The position numbers and the translations under genes were made by a program. Below the pieces are notes generated by a model that saw only the letters and a program-made list of their open reading frames with translations, searched no databases and was not told the origin of the DNA. 64,000 nt of DNA, from the NCBI RefSeq assembly GCF_016734815.1, contig NZ_JAERQF010000002.1:247038-311037 (forward strand), read 5' to 3'. Source of the stretch: Hymenobacter rubidus (lineage in GTDB: Bacteria > Bacteroidota > Bacteroidia > Cytophagales > Hymenobacteraceae). Of the stretch, positions 9,834 through 18,536 are shown in pieces (the stretch's first letter is position 1; each line of letters begins with the position of its first letter).

Positions 9834-10850
9834 TTAGCGCAGGCTGCCGTCGTTCACGGCTTGCTCCACGGCACGGGCGCCATCTTCGGTTTCGAACGCG
9901 TCGTACACCCGATTAAAGTTCTCCGGGTCGCTGACGTGGGTGTAGGCAAACTTGGCCAGCTCAATGCGGCAGGATTCCGAGCTCAGGGTCCGCAACAGGC
10001 GGCTCAGGTCATCGGCGCGCAGGCTGCGCTGGTTTAGGCCATCCTTGGCCGCGTTCAACTTGCTGACTTCGGAAATGCGCTGCTGCACGGTTTGCACCAG
10101 GGCATTCAGGTCTTGCGGGGCGAGGGCGCGGTAATTGCTGGCGGCCGGGTTCGGGTAGTAGCCGCCGCCATTAGGAGTGTTGGCCGTATTCGGGTTAGGC
10201 GGGTAGTTGCCGCTGGGGCCGTTCGGATTCGTACCGTAGGTACCATTGGGGCTATTGGGGGGCGTGCCGTAAGTGCCATTGGGGCCGGCGGGATTATTGC
10301 CATAGCCACCATTATTATAGCCGCCGTTGCCGTTGTAGCCACCATTGGGAGCCGGAGGACTGGGGGCGGCATTATAGTTGGGGTCGTAGCCGCCACCGTA
10401 GGGGGCATTGGCATCGTAGCCGCCCTGGCCGTAGGGCACGGGGCTGTTGTAGCGCGGGCCGCCGTTGTAGTAGCCCTGGCCATAGCCCCGGCCGGGGCCA
10501 TACAGAGACACGGCGCCGGCTTGTTGCAGGCTAATGGGCCAGCCGGGCCGGCTCACCAGCACAAACGTGGTTTCCAGACCGGGCTCCAGCCACACGCGGC
10601 TGCGGAAGCGCACGGCCCGGCCATAAGCGGCCGGCAGCGTGAAATCGGCCCAGTGCTGGCCGGGCATGAGCTGTTCCATGTGCACCTGCCGGGTCAGGCC
10701 GCGCGTCATCGGTTGCCCATCGAGCACGAGCCCGAAGGGCACGCCGCGCTCCGAGGTGAAGTTCACGTTGGCCGGCACCGGCGGATACGCCAAGGCGGGC
10801 GCTACGGCCGAAAACAAACCGGCCAGGGCAAGAAGTAAGGCCTTTTTCAT
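9834..10850 (-). CDS. DUF4476 secreted protein with Gly/Asn/Pro-rich linker
   Basis: 338 residues. Signal peptide MKKALLLALAGLFSAVAPALA. Residues about 25-115 form a small beta-rich domain; residues about 120-235 are a low-complexity stretch of G, N, P and Y; the last ~95 residues (ALAPQDLNALVQTVQQRISE to VNDGSLR) are a DUF4476 domain. Location is periplasmic or outer surface by inference; role unknown. Homologous domains in Bacteroidota occur singly like this. Confidence 0.88.
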   Translation of the reverse strand: MKKALLLALAGLFSAVAPALAYPPVPANVNFTSERGVPFGLVLDGQPMTRGLTRQVHMEQLMPGQHWADFTLPAAYGRAVRFRSRVWLEPGLETTFVLVSRPGWPISLQQAGAVSLYGPGRGYGQGYYNGGPRYNSPVPYGQGGYDANAPYGGGYDPNYNAAPSPPAPNGGYNGNGGYNNGGYGNNPAGPNGTYGTPPNSPNGTYGTNPNGPSGNYPPNPNTANTPNGGGYYPNPAASNYRALAPQDLNALVQTVQQRISEVSKLNAAKDGLNQRSLRADDLSRLLRTLSSESCRIELAKFAYTHVSDPENFNRVYDAFETEDGARAVEQAVNDGSLR

Positions 10851-10973
10851 GGCGCTGAGGGAGAAACAGCCACCGGTAAATCCGGCAGCTATTCAGCTAA
10901 TTTCAAAAGGTATGCCACGTTTTCGCCAGCTTGGCATCCAAGTCAATCCGGCTGCCAGAACCCACAAAAAAGC

Positions 10974-11004
10974 CTCCGCAACCAAGGCTGCGGAGGCTTT
11001 TCAG
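10974..11004 (-). terminator. Terminator of the OmpA lipoprotein gene
   Basis: Stem AGCCTCCGCA / TGCGGAGGCT followed by T residues when read on either strand, 20 bases past the stop of the OmpA-family gene. Confidence 0.85.
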
Positions 11005-11022
11005 AGAAGCTAAAAAGGCAAG

Positions 11023-12945
11023 TTACTTCGCCACCTTCGTCACCTTGAATTCGGTGCGACGGTTGCGCTGGTATTCCGCCTCGGTCTTGGCATTGGGCAC
11101 CACCGGACGGGTTTCGCCGTAGCCTTTTGCCGTGATGCGGCTCTTGGCAACGCCCTTGCTCACGATGTAAGCCACGGCCGCCTCAGCCCGCTGCTGCGAC
11201 AGCTTCAGGTTGTATGCGTCCTTGCCGCGCGAGTCGGTGTGCGAGCTTAGCTCGATGGAGATTTTGGGGTTATCCACCAAGGTCTGCACCAGCGTGTCGA
11301 GGCGGATGGCAGCATCCGGCCGGATGTTATACTTGTTGTAGTCGTAGAAAATGTCTTTGACTTCGATGGCCTTAGCCAGAATAATTTTCTCCAGCGTCAG
11401 GCTTACCGGAATCTGGATGTCATTCGTCAGGTTGGGCAACTGGTCCTGGCTGGGCTTGCGGCCCACGGTGCTCACCGAGCCACGGGCGGTAAAGTCGCCA
11501 GGGCGCTCCGCGCGCAACGTGTAGGTGCTCACCGAGTCCAGCTTCAGGCTGAATTTGCCCGAGGCGTCGCTGGTGGCGGTTTGGGGCTGGCCGTTCGGGC
11601 CGGTGAAGGTGACCAGTGCGCCGGCTACCGGCGTGGTGGTACCGGCTTTGCTGTCGCGTTCCAGTACGGTACCGTCGGCGTAGAAGGTAACCAGCTTGAA
11701 GGGCTTCTTCTTGAACATGTACTCGTCGTCCGAACCTTTGCCACCGGCGCGGTTCGAGCTGAACATGCCCGTGTTGTCGGCCATCGGAATGGGCGCGAAG
11801 TCGTCAGCGGTGCTGTTTACGTCGGCTCCCAGGTTCACCGGCTTGCCGGCTTTCACCATAAACAAGTCGAGCTTGCCCAGGCCGGGGCGTCCGTCCGAAG
11901 AGAAGTACAGCGTGCCATCGGGGGCCACGCCGGGGAAGTTGTCGTTGCCGGCCGTGTTGATGCTTTCGCCCAGATTCTCAGCGGGCGAGAAGCGGCCGTT
12001 CGGGCCGAGCGTCGCTTTGTACAGGTCGTTGCCGCCCTGGCCGCCTTTGCGGCTCGACGCGAAGTACAGCGTAGTGCCATCGGGCGCAAATACCGGAGCA
12101 AAGTCATCGGCCGTGCGGTCGTTGATGTTGGCCAGCACCGGCTCGCTCCACACGCCGCCCTTGTTGTAGGAAATCCAGAGGTCGACGCTCAAGAAGCCTT
12201 TTTTGCTGCCGTCGTTCGAGCGCGCAAACACCATCGTCTTGCCGTCGGGGGTGTAGGTGGCGCTGGCTTCGTGCTTGTTTTCGGTGTTGAAGGGGCCTTC
12301 GAGCTTGCGCACCGTGCCACCGGTCATGGTCGCGGCGTTGTCGAACTTGATGGCGTAGAGGTCGTTGAAGTTCTCGCCGTTGCCGAGGTATTTCTTGCCT
12401 TCGCGGTTGGAGGTAAAGACAAAGTCACCGCCGGTGCCCATGGTGGTGCCGCCAAAGTCGGACCCAGCCGAGTTGAGGGCGTCGACGGGCATCACGTCGT
12501 ACTTGTTTTTCATGCCGGACACCTCTTTGCTGGCCGCGGCATTTTTGCTTTCGGTATCGGCACGGGCGGCCAGGGTGCGGTTGCCACCGTTGGTAGCGTA
12601 GCTCGCAAACTGCGTAGCGGCTTCGTCGTATTTGCCGTTGGCTTTCAGGGCTTCGGCGTAGCGGAAGCCGGCGTCGGCGTTTTTCACCCCACCGTCCAAA
12701 GCAGCTTTGTAGAAGGGTTCGGCCAGTTCCACGCGGTTGGAAAGGCGGTAGGCCTCGCCGATGCGGAAGTTGGAGATGGCGGCATTTCTACCCTTGGCCA
12801 CATCGGCTTGATACAAGGGAATTGCCAGCTCGTACTGGCCGCGGGCGAACTGCTTGTCGCCCTTGCTTACGCTGCCCGAGGTGGCGCAGCCGCTTAATAG
12901 CGCGACAGAGCCAGCCGCAGTGCAGACGAATAATAGTTTCCTCAT
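11023..12945 (-). CDS. PorE-like lipoprotein: TPR, PD40 propeller, CRD-like domain, OmpA domain
   Basis: 640 residues from the ATG at 12945, which gives the lipoprotein signal MRKLLFVCTAAGSVALLSGC; the frame is open for 32 more codons upstream without a signal. Order of domains: TPR-like helices (GDKQFARGQYELAIPLYQ, residues ~30-130), six-fold PD40/WD40-like propeller with TPDGKTM, APDGTTLYFASSR and FSSDGRPGLG motifs (~150-400), a carboxypeptidase-regulatory-like fold (~430-510), and OmpA/MotB peptidoglycan binding (LSSHTDSRGKDAYNLKLSQQ). This order is that of PorE, the T9SS component that anchors the secretion machine to peptidoglycan. Bacteroidota carry several such paralogues, so T9SS membership is an inference. 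Confidence 0.88.
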   Translation of the reverse strand: MRKLLFVCTAAGSVALLSGCATSGSVSKGDKQFARGQYELAIPLYQADVAKGRNAAISNFRIGEAYRLSNRVELAEPFYKAALDGGVKNADAGFRYAEALKANGKYDEAATQFASYATNGGNRTLAARADTESKNAAASKEVSGMKNKYDVMPVDALNSAGSDFGGTTMGTGGDFVFTSNREGKKYLGNGENFNDLYAIKFDNAATMTGGTVRKLEGPFNTENKHEASATYTPDGKTMVFARSNDGSKKGFLSVDLWISYNKGGVWSEPVLANINDRTADDFAPVFAPDGTTLYFASSRKGGQGGNDLYKATLGPNGRFSPAENLGESINTAGNDNFPGVAPDGTLYFSSDGRPGLGKLDLFMVKAGKPVNLGADVNSTADDFAPIPMADNTGMFSSNRAGGKGSDDEYMFKKKPFKLVTFYADGTVLERDSKAGTTTPVAGALVTFTGPNGQPQTATSDASGKFSLKLDSVSTYTLRAERPGDFTARGSVSTVGRKPSQDQLPNLTNDIQIPVSLTLEKIILAKAIEVKDIFYDYNKYNIRPDAAIRLDTLVQTLVDNPKISIELSSHTDSRGKDAYNLKLSQQRAEAAVAYIVSKGVAKSRITAKGYGETRPVVPNAKTEAEYQRNRRTEFKVTKVAK

Positions 12946-13041
12946 AGGTGAAATTGGGGGTGGTGTAGGAAAGAGAGGAATCGGGTAAGGGTCCCGATTA
13001 GGCGTTTTTGGGTTAGCAATAATACTACGTTTAAGTAGCAT

Positions 13042-13554
13042 TCACGCAAGCGGCTGGTTTTTTTCTTCCTGCGCGAAGTAGCGGGCCAGCCAGGTTTGGC
13101 CGGCCGGCCGGGGCCATTGGCTATCCAATTCGCCCTTAGTGGCTACCGTATTGTCGAAATAAAAAGTGTCCGGTCCTACGGTTCCGGCTATAATGGCGGC
13201 TTTCACTTCGCTGCGTTTCAGCAGCTGCACCTGCCCGTTCTCCAAAAACGCCAGCCGCGATTTATCCAGCAGCTCCACGCCCAGCCGTTGTTCGAGCTGC
13301 GCCACAAAGCGCACCGAGGCGTCGATGGAGCAACCGCTGGCGCCGGCCACGCCCTCGTCGAGCCCAATAACCAAAAAATGCTGGTGCAGAAATTCGGCGG
13401 AGGCGTGCAGGCTGCGGCCATGGCTGGTCCATTCTTCGGCGAAGTGCGCCAGGCTGGGCAGCACCGTTACTACTTCGGGTCCCGTGAGCAGGCGGCTGGC
13501 TTGGTAAACCCAAACCCGGGCCTCGGGGGGCAATTGGTCAAAAGCAACGTACAT
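13042..13554 (-). CDS. Conserved hypothetical protein (Bacteroidota, often labelled ABC transporter ATPase)
   Basis: 170 residues, beginning MYVAFDQLPPEARVWVYQAS. The conserved core is FLVIGLDEGVAGASGCSIDAS around residues 60-85. No Walker A motif is present, so the frequent database label of ABC transporter ATPase is not supported by the sequence. It ends 97 bases before the start of the OmpA lipoprotein gene on the same strand; co-transcription is possible. Cytosolic, function unknown. Confidence 0.8.
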   Translation of the reverse strand: MYVAFDQLPPEARVWVYQASRLLTGPEVVTVLPSLAHFAEEWTSHGRSLHASAEFLHQHFLVIGLDEGVAGASGCSIDASVRFVAQLEQRLGVELLDKSRLAFLENGQVQLLKRSEVKAAIIAGTVGPDTFYFDNTVATKGELDSQWPRPAGQTWLARYFAQEEKNQPLA

Positions 13555-13672
13555 GGTCTGAACCGCGGATTGGTCGGATGAAGCGGATGGGTCGGATTTT
13601 GTGGGCGCCCGCGTGGGCCTTTCGGCAAAGCGGCGCTTTTTGGCAAATGCTTAACAAAAATGCTGCATAAAA

Positions 13673-13712
13673 ATTGCGCCGCCGCTCTACCAGGGGCAAA
13701 ACGGCGGCGCAA
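13673..13712. terminator. Bidirectional hairpin terminator
   Basis: TTGCGCCGCCG and CGGCGGCGCAA flank a 17-base loop in the gap between the conserved hypothetical and the Fe-S protein gene. T-tracts are weak, so activity is less certain than pairing. Confidence 0.5.
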
Positions 13713-13779
13713 GGTCGGCCACAAAAACCGACCCATCCGAGTAATCTGTGGTTGGCTACGCCTTCCTCCGGGTCAGATA

Positions 13780-14676
13780 TTAAGCGTTGATTCCTTCGGC
13801 CGACGCCACCAGCTCGGCTAGGTCGAACACCTGCACGTTGGCTTCCTGCTCCTTGTTTTTCACGCCGTCGCTCATCATGGTCATGCAAAAGGGGCAGCCT
13901 ACGGCAATGATGCTGCCCTGCAAATCGTGGGCGCCGGGCGCAGCGGTTTCGGTTTCCACGCCGCCGAGGTTGGCCAGCGCATCGGCTTTACCGCTGAGGG
14001 TGGCCAGGGCTTCCTCGGTGCGCTCGATGTTGATGTCCTTTTTGCCGGGCTCGGGCTCTTTCCACATCTGGGCGCCGCCCGCGCCGCAGCACAGGCCGTT
14101 GGCGCGGCTGCGCTTCATCTCAACCAAGTCGGCGTCGAGGGCGGCCAGCACCTCGCGCGGGGCTTCGTAGATGTTGTTGGCACGGCCCAGGTAGCAGCTG
14201 TCGTGGAAGGTGATGCGGCGGCCCTTGAAGCTTTCGCCCCCGGTCACGCCCACCTTGCCCTCGTTGATGAGCTGCTGCAGGTAGGTGCTGTGGTGAATGA
14301 CTTCGTAATCACCGCCCAGCGCCGGATACTCATTCTTAATGGTGTTGAAGCAGTGCGGGCAGGCCGTCACGATTTTTTTGATGCCGTAGCCGTTCAGCGT
14401 CGTGATGTTCGTCATGGCCTGCATCTGGAACAGGAACTCGTTGCCGGCGCGCTTGGCGGGGTCGCCGGTGCAGCTTTCTTCCAGGCCCAGCACGGCGTAC
14501 TTGGTGCCCACATGGTCGAGAATGCGTACGAAGGCGCGGGTCACGCGCTTGTACCGGTCGTCGAATGCACCGGCGCAGCCCACCCAAAACAGGATTTCGG
14601 GCGACTCGTTGCGGGCCGCCAAATCGGCCATAACGGGAACGGTAATTTGCTTTTTAGCGGGAGCTTCAGGAGTCAT
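13780..14676 (-). CDS. CCG-domain Fe-S protein (HdrB/LutA type)
   Basis: 298 residues, cytoplasmic. It has the paired cysteine-rich CCG motifs of heterodisulfide reductase subunit B, GlpC and LutA: TACPHCFNTIKNEY, then FHDSCYLGR and NGLCCGAGGAQMW, and a late VGCPFCMTMMSDG. The family binds Fe-S clusters for electron transfer to a disulfide or quinone partner. The gene lies downstream of the membrane-bound 4Fe-4S protein gene on the same strand, separated by a palindromic repeat; together they look like a two-subunit quinone-linked oxidoreductase. Electron donor unknown; an electron-transferring flavoprotein is a common partner in related organisms. Confidence 0.9.
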   Translation of the reverse strand: MTPEAPAKKQITVPVMADLAARNESPEILFWVGCAGAFDDRYKRVTRAFVRILDHVGTKYAVLGLEESCTGDPAKRAGNEFLFQMQAMTNITTLNGYGIKKIVTACPHCFNTIKNEYPALGGDYEVIHHSTYLQQLINEGKVGVTGGESFKGRRITFHDSCYLGRANNIYEAPREVLAALDADLVEMKRSRANGLCCGAGGAQMWKEPEPGKKDINIERTEEALATLSGKADALANLGGVETETAAPGAHDLQGSIIAVGCPFCMTMMSDGVKNKEQEANVQVFDLAELVASAEGINA

Positions 14677-14702
14677 AATCGGGAATACTGGGAAAGAAGA
14701 AC

Positions 14703-14800
14703 GTCATGCTGAGCGAAGCCGAAGCATCTCTACCGCGTAACTATCTTTTTGCATTGAATTACTGGCGCGGTAGAGATGCTTCGGCTTCGCTCAGCATGAC
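14703..14800. repeat. REP-like palindrome (copy 3, perfect arms)
   Basis: Arms 14703-14737 and 14766-14800 are perfect 35-bp reverse complements separated by 28 AT-rich bases, lying between the two Fe-S genes. It may act as a partial terminator or transcript stabiliser within the operon. Confidence 0.9.
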
Positions 14801-14816
14801 CGCCTTTTCTTGAACA

Positions 14817-16217
14817 TTACGCGACCGTCGTCGCTGGCTTCTCCGCCGCAAACAAGTCATCGGCCCAGTTGAACCGGTCCGATGGCGAGAAAGCCCACGG
14901 TGCGCCGTTGTTTTCGATGTTGGAGAACATCACATTCAGCGAGTTGGGCGCGGCCGATTCTTCCAGCACCAGGAAGCGGCGCATCTCGATAATGCTTTCG
15001 AGCGGGTTGATGTTCACGGGGCAGCTCTCCACGCAGGCGTTGCAGGTGGTGCAGGCCCAGAGTTCCTCAGGCGTCACTTTGCCGCGCAGCAGCGTGGCCT
15101 CCATGAGGTCGGTCACGGGCTCGTGCTTGGCTTCGGCACCGTACACGTTGGGGCGGAAAATGAGGGGCGAGTTATACTTTTCCTCCATTCGGTCGCGCGT
15201 GTCCATGATGATTTTGCGCGGCGAGAGCAGCTTGCCCGTCAGGTTGGCGGGGCACACCGAGGTGCAGCGGCCGCACTCGGTGCAGGAGTAGGCGTTCAGC
15301 AGGTTCGTCCAGGGCAGGTCGTCCACGTCCTTGGCGCCGAAGGGCGTGGGGGCCAGGGCGGAGCCGTCGGGTGCCGTTGGGGCGGGCGGCACCACAAAGC
15401 TGGGGTCCATCATGGCCTTCACTTCGTTGGTGATGCTTTCCACGTTCGAAAACTGGCCCTGCGGCACCAGGCGCGAGTACCACACGTTCGGGAACGCCAT
15501 GATGATGTGGAAGTGCTTGGAGCTGGGCAGGTAGTTGAGGAACAGCAGAATGCCGGTGATGTGAATCCACCAGCCCAGGCGCTCCAGCACATGCAGCGTG
15601 CCTTCGCTGCTGGGCAGCAGGCCCACCAGCAGGTTGCTCACAGGGAAGGTGCCGGGCAGGTCTTCGCCGCGCATTGCGTGCAGCTTCAGGTCGGCGGTGT
15701 TCATGAAGAACAAAGCCAGCATCAGGGCCACTTCGATGTAGAGAATGATGTTGGCGTCGAGCTTGGGCCACATGCGCAGCTCGGGGCCGGTGAAGCGCTT
15801 GAGCGGCGGGTTGCTGTTGCGGCGCCACCAGAAGGCGGCCACGGCCACAATCACCAGCGCGGCCAGGACTTCGTTGGTCGCCATTAGCACGTCGTACACT
15901 GGCCCGAGGAACTTGAGCGAGCGGTGGAAGCCGAAAATGTTGCCGAACAAGCCGTCAATCACAATCTCAATCACCTCAATGTTGATGACCAGAAAGCCCA
16001 CGTACACCACCAGGTGGAGCAGGGCCGGCGTCATCCGCTTGAACATTTTCTGTTGCCCAAAGGCCACCAGCAGGGTTTTGCGAAACCGTTCGGCGGCACG
16101 TCCGCTCATGTCGCGCTCGCGACCGACAAGAATGTTGGCCCGGATTTTCCGAACCTGCCAAATGAAGAGGCCAAAGGCTGCGACCAGCAGCAGCGCAAAG
16201 AGAAGGGATTGCAACAT
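14817..16217 (-). CDS. Membrane 4Fe-4S dicluster oxidoreductase subunit (HdrC/NarI-like fusion)
   Basis: 466 residues from the ATG at 16217 (MLQSLLFALLLVAAFGLFIW). The N-terminal ~290 residues hold about five membrane helices of NarI/DsrM-like character with histidines that could bind haem; the C-terminal part has two complete 4Fe-4S motifs, CTECGRCTSVCP and CTTCNACVESCP. It would carry electrons between quinone in the membrane and the CCG protein encoded next. An ORF extension of 16 codons upstream lacks support. About 170 bases upstream, on the other strand, lies the tRNA-Phe promoter. Confidence 0.9.
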   Translation of the reverse strand: MLQSLLFALLLVAAFGLFIWQVRKIRANILVGRERDMSGRAAERFRKTLLVAFGQQKMFKRMTPALLHLVVYVGFLVINIEVIEIVIDGLFGNIFGFHRSLKFLGPVYDVLMATNEVLAALVIVAVAAFWWRRNSNPPLKRFTGPELRMWPKLDANIILYIEVALMLALFFMNTADLKLHAMRGEDLPGTFPVSNLLVGLLPSSEGTLHVLERLGWWIHITGILLFLNYLPSSKHFHIIMAFPNVWYSRLVPQGQFSNVESITNEVKAMMDPSFVVPPAPTAPDGSALAPTPFGAKDVDDLPWTNLLNAYSCTECGRCTSVCPANLTGKLLSPRKIIMDTRDRMEEKYNSPLIFRPNVYGAEAKHEPVTDLMEATLLRGKVTPEELWACTTCNACVESCPVNINPLESIIEMRRFLVLEESAAPNSLNVMFSNIENNGAPWAFSPSDRFNWADDLFAAEKPATTVA

Positions 16218-16342
16218 GCGGTAAAGGTAAGGCGGGAACGTTTGGGGTCGCAAGATAGTCGGCATGCCGAATACTTTTTAGAAAAAGACGCTCCATCCTG
16301 CACTTTTTTTACTCCATTTCTTGCGCCATTGTTTTGGATTCG

Positions 16343-16350
16343 TACCTTTG
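16343..16350 (+). promoter_or_regulatory. Promoter -7 element of tRNA-Phe
   Basis: TACCTTTG matches the Bacteroidota consensus TAnnTTTG, 38 bases before the mature tRNA start, with TTG about 20 bases further upstream. Confidence 0.6.
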
Positions 16351-16387
16351 CGGTCCCCAAAGCAACCTAAAGGCGCTCCGGGGTAAC

Positions 16388-16460
<73 letters not shown>

Positions 16461-16462
16461 CA

Positions 16463-16499
16463 AAAAACCCCATTTCTATAACGGAAATGGGGTTTTTGC
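16463..16499 (+). terminator. Terminator of tRNA-Phe supplied by the element
   Basis: AAACCCCATTTC / GGAAATGGGGTTT with a 6-base loop and a T-tract, directly after the tRNA. It lies inside the element; the original chromosomal terminator is now at the right junction. Confidence 0.85.
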
Positions 16500-16506
16500 T
16501 TTTAGG

Positions 16507-16526
16507 TCGGACAGGATATCGGACAG
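16507..16526 (+). promoter_or_regulatory. Putative integrase arm-type sites, left end
   Basis: TCGGACAG occurs twice 12 bases apart (16507 and 16519). The 20-bp unit matches 60770-60789 at 19 of 20 positions, in the same orientation. Confidence 0.65.
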
Positions 16527-16585
16527 TTCAGGATGATTGAATACTTACTGGCTGCTGTTGCAGCTCATTTTCGTTGTGTTGCCTT

Positions 16586-16672
16586 TACTTTTGTGAGGTC
16601 GGAGGGAATTAGTTGCCAAACACCTCTTTTCGACATTTAGGGTCGTCTCCGTTTCTGGGGCGGCCCTTTTTT
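16586..16672 (+). ncRNA. Candidate small RNA at the left end of the element
   Basis: A -7 element TACTTTTG (16586-16593) is followed about 50 bases later by a hairpin (16640-16647 with 16659-16666, including G-U pairs) and six T residues. No start codon with a useful frame lies between, so a transcript of about 70 nt is predicted. It contains GAATTAGTTGCCA (16606-16618), also present before the integrase gene at 60729-60741. Purely inferred from sequence. Confidence 0.35.
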
Positions 16673-16767
16673 ATGTGTTGGCCGGCTGACAATTAACCGC
16701 TCGCCGGAATGGGTGAGATTGGGGTGAGGGTGACTTTAGCTATGCTCGAGCTACGCTCCAAGGCTGG

Positions 16768-16971
16768 CTAGCTGCGCTGGCCTTGATTGAGGGCGCGGGA
16801 AACTTCTTCCTCGGGGAGATGGGTGTACTGGCAGAACTCGGCGACCGAGACGTAGGCCCGGGCGGGCTTGTTGAGCTCGGCGCGGATGCGCTGCAGCAGG
16901 ACCTTGGCCGTGCCGTACTTGGTGCCGGTGAGCTGGGCCACTTCCTTGGGGTGGATGCAAACCTGGGGCAT
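16768..16971 (-). CDS. Small conserved HTH-like protein
   Basis: 67 residues (MPQVCIHPKEVAQLTGTKYG...). The pattern HPKEVAQLTG...LLQRIRAELNK...YVSVAEFCQYTHLPEEEV resembles a short helical protein seen repeatedly in Bacteroidota genomes and mobile elements, probably DNA binding: the first half looks like a merR/AlpA-like helix-turn-helix. It is transcribed toward attL, divergent from the nuclease lipoprotein gene with about 70 bases between the starts. Function not established. Confidence 0.65.
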   Translation of the reverse strand: MPQVCIHPKEVAQLTGTKYGTAKVLLQRIRAELNKPARAYVSVAEFCQYTHLPEEEVSRALNQGQRS

Positions 16972-17041
16972 AATGGGGTACAGTGGGGTAAAAGTGGCAA
17001 GCGAAGATACAACGGCTGAAACCGGGTGCTAGGTTCGGGAA

Positions 17042-17647
17042 ATGAAGGTCAACTGGTTTGTTTCGAGGGTAGCAGGACTGGGGCTGGCGGGGGCGCTGGC
17101 CGTGGGCTGCCTGTCGAGTCAGCGGGAGACGGGTGCGCCGCTTTCGCTGACGGCCCGCGCTGCGCTGGCTGCCGAGGCGGCCCGGGTGGTGCGCGTCATC
17201 GACGCCGACACCTATATCATGCTGTCGGGCTCTACGACTTATCGGCTGCGGCTGCTGGGAGTGGACGCGCCGGAGCAAGACCAGGCCTTCGGACTGCAGG
17301 CGACGGACTCGGTAGCGGGGCTGCTGACGCCGGGGCGGGTGGTACTGGTGGCGCGGGCCGGGCTAGACCTGTATGGGCGGACGCTGGGCGCGGTGTTGAT
17401 TCCGACGGCTACGGTGGCCGCTGCAGGCCGCGCGGTGCCGCTGGATTCACTCATGGTGGTGCGGGGCTGGGCCTGGGCCTTTGACCCTAACCGCGTGGTG
17501 GCTGGGCGGGCCGCACAGCAGGTAGTGGCGCAGCGGGCCGGGCGCGGGCTGTGGAAATGCGGCGTGAGACAGGCGGTACCTCCGAAGCTGTGGCGGTCCT
17601 TCAATTCAGAAATCAAGCGGCGCTACCGGGTTGGCTGCACCTGGTAA
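17042..17647 (+). CDS. Thermonuclease-family (SNase-like) lipoprotein
   Basis: 201 residues. An N-terminal lipoprotein-type signal (MKVNWFVSRVAGLGLAGALAVGC) precedes a staphylococcal-nuclease fold at about residues 45-185. Diagnostic stretches are VIDADTYIM, RLLGVDAPE and DLYGRTLG, which carry the calcium-binding Asp and catalytic Arg/Glu equivalents. It should cut DNA or RNA at the cell surface or in the periplasm. The C-terminal ~20 residues are basic. First rightward gene of the element; 60 bases separate it from the next gene. Confidence 0.85.
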   Translation: MKVNWFVSRVAGLGLAGALAVGCLSSQRETGAPLSLTARAALAAEAARVVRVIDADTYIMLSGSTTYRLRLLGVDAPEQDQAFGLQATDSVAGLLTPGRVVLVARAGLDLYGRTLGAVLIPTATVAAAGRAVPLDSLMVVRGWAWAFDPNRVVAGRAAQQVVAQRAGRGLWKCGVRQAVPPKLWRSFNSEIKRRYRVGCTW

Positions 17648-17707
17648 CAAGGCCGCGCAAGTGAAAGCAGCCGGGTTTTTTATCTCACTTTTTTATCCTC
17701 TTTTCTC

Positions 17708-18454
17708 ATGGCCTCTCAAACTGGCATCCTGGGACTGCAAGGCACCGTGGGTGGCCTTGTGTTCGCCAAAGACGGCTCGGTCCGTCAAAAACCTGCTTCC
17801 AATAAAGCGGCCTTCGCTAGCTCGGCTAGCTTGGCCCGTACCCGTGAAAACGCGGCAGAATTTGGCTTGTCGGCCAAGTACAGCAAGCTGTTGCGCGACT
17901 CGCTGCGCGTGGCCATTGCCTCGGCCAGCGACAGCCGTTTGGCTTCGCGCCTGACTAAGGCCATGCGCGCCATCATCGGCCTCGACGACACGAATGACCG
18001 GGGCCAGCGCGTGTTTGATTCTTCGAACTCGGCGCCGCTGCTCGGCTTCAACTTCAACATTGGCGCCGGCATCGGCCAGACCATGTACTTCCCCTACGAG
18101 GTGACGGGCAACGGTGCGGACGTGACGATGCACATTCCGGCGCTCAACCCGGCCAGCGACATTGCGGCTCCGCAGGGTGCCACCCACTTCGAGGTGGTGT
18201 TTGCGGTGTCGGACCTGGACATGGAGGCGCTGACCTACACCAACGGTGTGGTGGCGGCTCCGCTGGGCATTCTGCCGCTGAATGGTGCGCCGCTGGTGAA
18301 TCAGTCGGTGGTGGCCACCTTCCCGGCTGCTCCGGCCGACGCCAACCTGGTGGTGGGCGTGGTGGGCATCAACTTCTACCAGCAGATTAATGGCAAGTTT
18401 TATCCGCTGAACAACAACAGCACGAACCCCTTGGCCATTGAGTACGTGGCCTAA
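17708..18454 (+). CDS. Conserved Bacteroidota protein of unknown function (MASQTGILGLQGTVGGLVF family)
   Basis: 248 residues with no signal peptide or membrane segment. The N-terminal ~85 residues (GILGLQGTVGGLVFAKDGSV ... ARTRENAAEFGLSAKYSKLL) match a pattern I recognise from uncharacterised Bacteroidota proteins that usually begin with a G-x-L-x-G-x-x-GGL-x-F motif. The rest is probably beta-rich. It is followed after 82 bases by another short unknown gene; the pair seems to form one unit ending at a terminator. A structural or particle role would fit a phage-like arm but there is no direct evidence. Confidence 0.7.
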   Translation: MASQTGILGLQGTVGGLVFAKDGSVRQKPASNKAAFASSASLARTRENAAEFGLSAKYSKLLRDSLRVAIASASDSRLASRLTKAMRAIIGLDDTNDRGQRVFDSSNSAPLLGFNFNIGAGIGQTMYFPYEVTGNGADVTMHIPALNPASDIAAPQGATHFEVVFAVSDLDMEALTYTNGVVAAPLGILPLNGAPLVNQSVVATFPAAPADANLVVGVVGINFYQQINGKFYPLNNNSTNPLAIEYVA

Positions 18455-18536
18455 GCCGCGGTAGCAATGCACGAAGCGGCCGGCCCCAACGGCTGGCCGT
18501 TTCCTTTTTCCTCTAATCTTCTAAATCTTACTAATC

